Assembly: GCF_001665835.1 (NCBI RefSeq)
Contig: NZ_LZSX01000032.1
Span: 174,725-238,724, forward strand
Reading direction: 5' to 3'
Length of the DNA stretch: 64,000 nt
DNA from: Mycobacterium colombiense
GTDB taxonomy: Bacteria > Actinomycetota > Actinomycetes > Mycobacteriales > Mycobacteriaceae
Part shown: positions 63,215-64,000 of the stretch, in pieces
Position numbering within the stretch: the stretch's first letter is position 1
How the letters are laid out: every line of letters begins with the position of its first letter
Translations under genes and position numbers: made by a program
The notes under the pieces: model-generated
What the model saw: the letters and a program-made list of their open reading frames with translations, nothing else
Databases searched by the model: none
Told to the model about the DNA's origin: nothing

Positions 63215-64000
63215 GCGACCACGCGACCGATGTCGACGCCTTAGTCATCGGAGGCGGCCACAACGGCCTCGTCGCGGCCGCCTATCTGGCCCGCGCGGGG
63301 CTGCGGGTGCGCCTGTTGGAACGGCTGGACCGCACCGGCGGCGCCGCCGTTTCGGCGCAGGCCTTCGACGGTGTCGGCGTTCGGGTATCGCGCTACTCCT
63401 ATCTGGTCAGCCTGCTGCCCGCGCGCATCGTCGAGGATCTGGGCGCCGACGTGCGGCTGGCCCGGCGGCCGTTTTCGTCGTACACACCCGACCCCGCGAC
63501 CGGCGGCCGCGGCGGGTTGCTGATCGGATCGTCCGGTGACACCTTCGCCGCCATCGGGGCGGCCGGGGATGCGCGGGGGTTCGCCGACTTCTACCAACGC
63601 TGCCGGCTGGTGACCGAACCGCTGTGGCCGACGTTGCTCGAACCGCTGCGCACCCGCGAAGACGCCCGTCGGCGGGTGACGGAACGCGGCGATCGCCGCG
63701 CGGCGGCCGCGTGGCAGGCCGTGGTCGAAGACCCGATCGGATACGCCATCGCCGACGCGGTGCGCAACGACGTGGTGCGCGGGGTGGTCGCGACCGACGC
63801 GTTGATCGGCACGTTCGCCCGCCTCGATGACGCATCGCTGACGCAGAATGTCTGCTTCCTGTATCACGTGCTCGGCGGGGGCACCGGAGACTGGGACGTC
63901 CCGATCGGCGGCATGGGCGCCGTGACCACGGCCCTGGCCGCGGCCGCCACGCGTAACGGCGCCGAAATCACCACCGGCGCTGAGGTTTACGCCGTCAATC
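63211..64000 (+). CDS. Phytoene/carotenoid dehydrogenase-like flavoprotein, 3' end cut by window (Rv0897c-like)
   Basis: The frame is open to the window end. It has [20 protein letters not shown] (FAD-binding Rossmann), [20 protein letters not shown] and [15 protein letters not shown], typical of the CrtI/NAD(P)/FAD-dependent oxidoreductase family (full length about 535). No ATG, GTG or TTG lies in frame between the stop region and the motif. The best start is the CTG at 63211, overlapping the preceding stop as CTGA, with GAGG upstream. It resembles M. tuberculosis Rv0897c. The substrate may be a carotenoid or a related polyene; the carotenoid-type oxygenase at 47785 is not adjacent. Confidence 0.85.
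   Translation, partial: MSDHATDVDALVIGGGHNGLVAAAYLARAGLRVRLLERLDRTGGAAVSAQAFDGVGVRVSRYSYLVSLLPARIVEDLGADVRLARRPFSSYTPDPATGGRGGLLIGSSGDTFAAIGAAGDARGFADFYQRCRLVTEPLWPTLLEPLRTREDARRRVTERGDRRAAAAWQAVVEDPIGYAIADAVRNDVVRGVVATDALIGTFARLDDASLTQNVCFLYHVLGGGTGDWDVPIGGMGAVTTALAAAATRNGAEITTGAEVYAVN

Overview
The window is high-G+C mycobacterial chromosome, most likely from a slow-growing Mycobacterium. The evidence is PPE proteins, the ArfABC/OmpATb locus, PrrAB, a mycobacterial LigD/Ku pair, F420-type luciferase-like oxidoreductases and KstR-like operators. From remembered gene order, most of it is collinear, in reverse, with the M. tuberculosis Rv0897c-Rv0943c segment, with insertions and losses. Gene names rest on that recall and on visible motifs; no database search was run.

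Layout. 1-6.7 kb: cobF (partial; a B12 gene known to be missing from M. tuberculosis), an AurF-like diiron oxygenase overlapping a flavoprotein-DUF4873 gene, a STAS/ATPase regulator, an F420-type oxidoreductase behind a KstR-like box, an enoyl-CoA hydratase and a methyltransferase. 6.7-16.8 kb: a FAH/metallo-hydrolase fusion overlapping ligD, then a four-gene polyol/ketose operon lying between ligD and ku (mku). 16.8-21.3 kb: a phosphate uptake operon with two tandem pstS3-type genes, pstC2 and pstA1, without pstB. 21.4-26.6 kb: a short-chain dehydrogenase behind a second KstR-like box, a DapB-fold protein, mntH, a GGCT/poly-gamma-glutamate-hydrolase-like fusion and another F420-type enzyme, ending at tRNA-Arg(CCT).

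26.7-39.1 kb is the most interesting part: a lower-G+C integrated element of about 12.4 kb, inserted in the 3' end of the tRNA-Arg gene and flanked by identical 27-bp att cores. It encodes a tyrosine integrase, two small helix-turn-helix proteins, a primase-polymerase/RepA-type helicase followed by an iteron-like array (candidate origin), an HGG-motif protein, and an opposing operon with an HK97-type major capsid protein plus three micro-proteins, one of them 41 aa and extremely basic. Its cargo includes a beta-class DNA methyltransferase fused to a PD-(D/E)XK-like nuclease. No portal, terminase large subunit, protease or tail gene is visible. It looks like a replicating phage satellite that brings its own capsid protein but borrows the rest.

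39.2-47.3 kb is an accessory stretch: a zinc-ribbon protein, small membrane proteins, two tandem PPE-SVP genes, a long gene-poor gap, small secreted or unknown genes and a secreted DUF4185 protein. 47.3-64 kb returns to conserved backbone: a thiolase cut down to its N-terminal third, a carotenoid-cleavage-type oxygenase, VOC proteins, an Rv0909/Rv0910-like pair, ctpE, a beta-lactamase-like lipoprotein, a metallo-beta-lactamase-fold lipase-like protein, echA6/accD3, prrAB, arfABC, a DUF2630 protein and a partial carotenoid-dehydrogenase-like flavoprotein.
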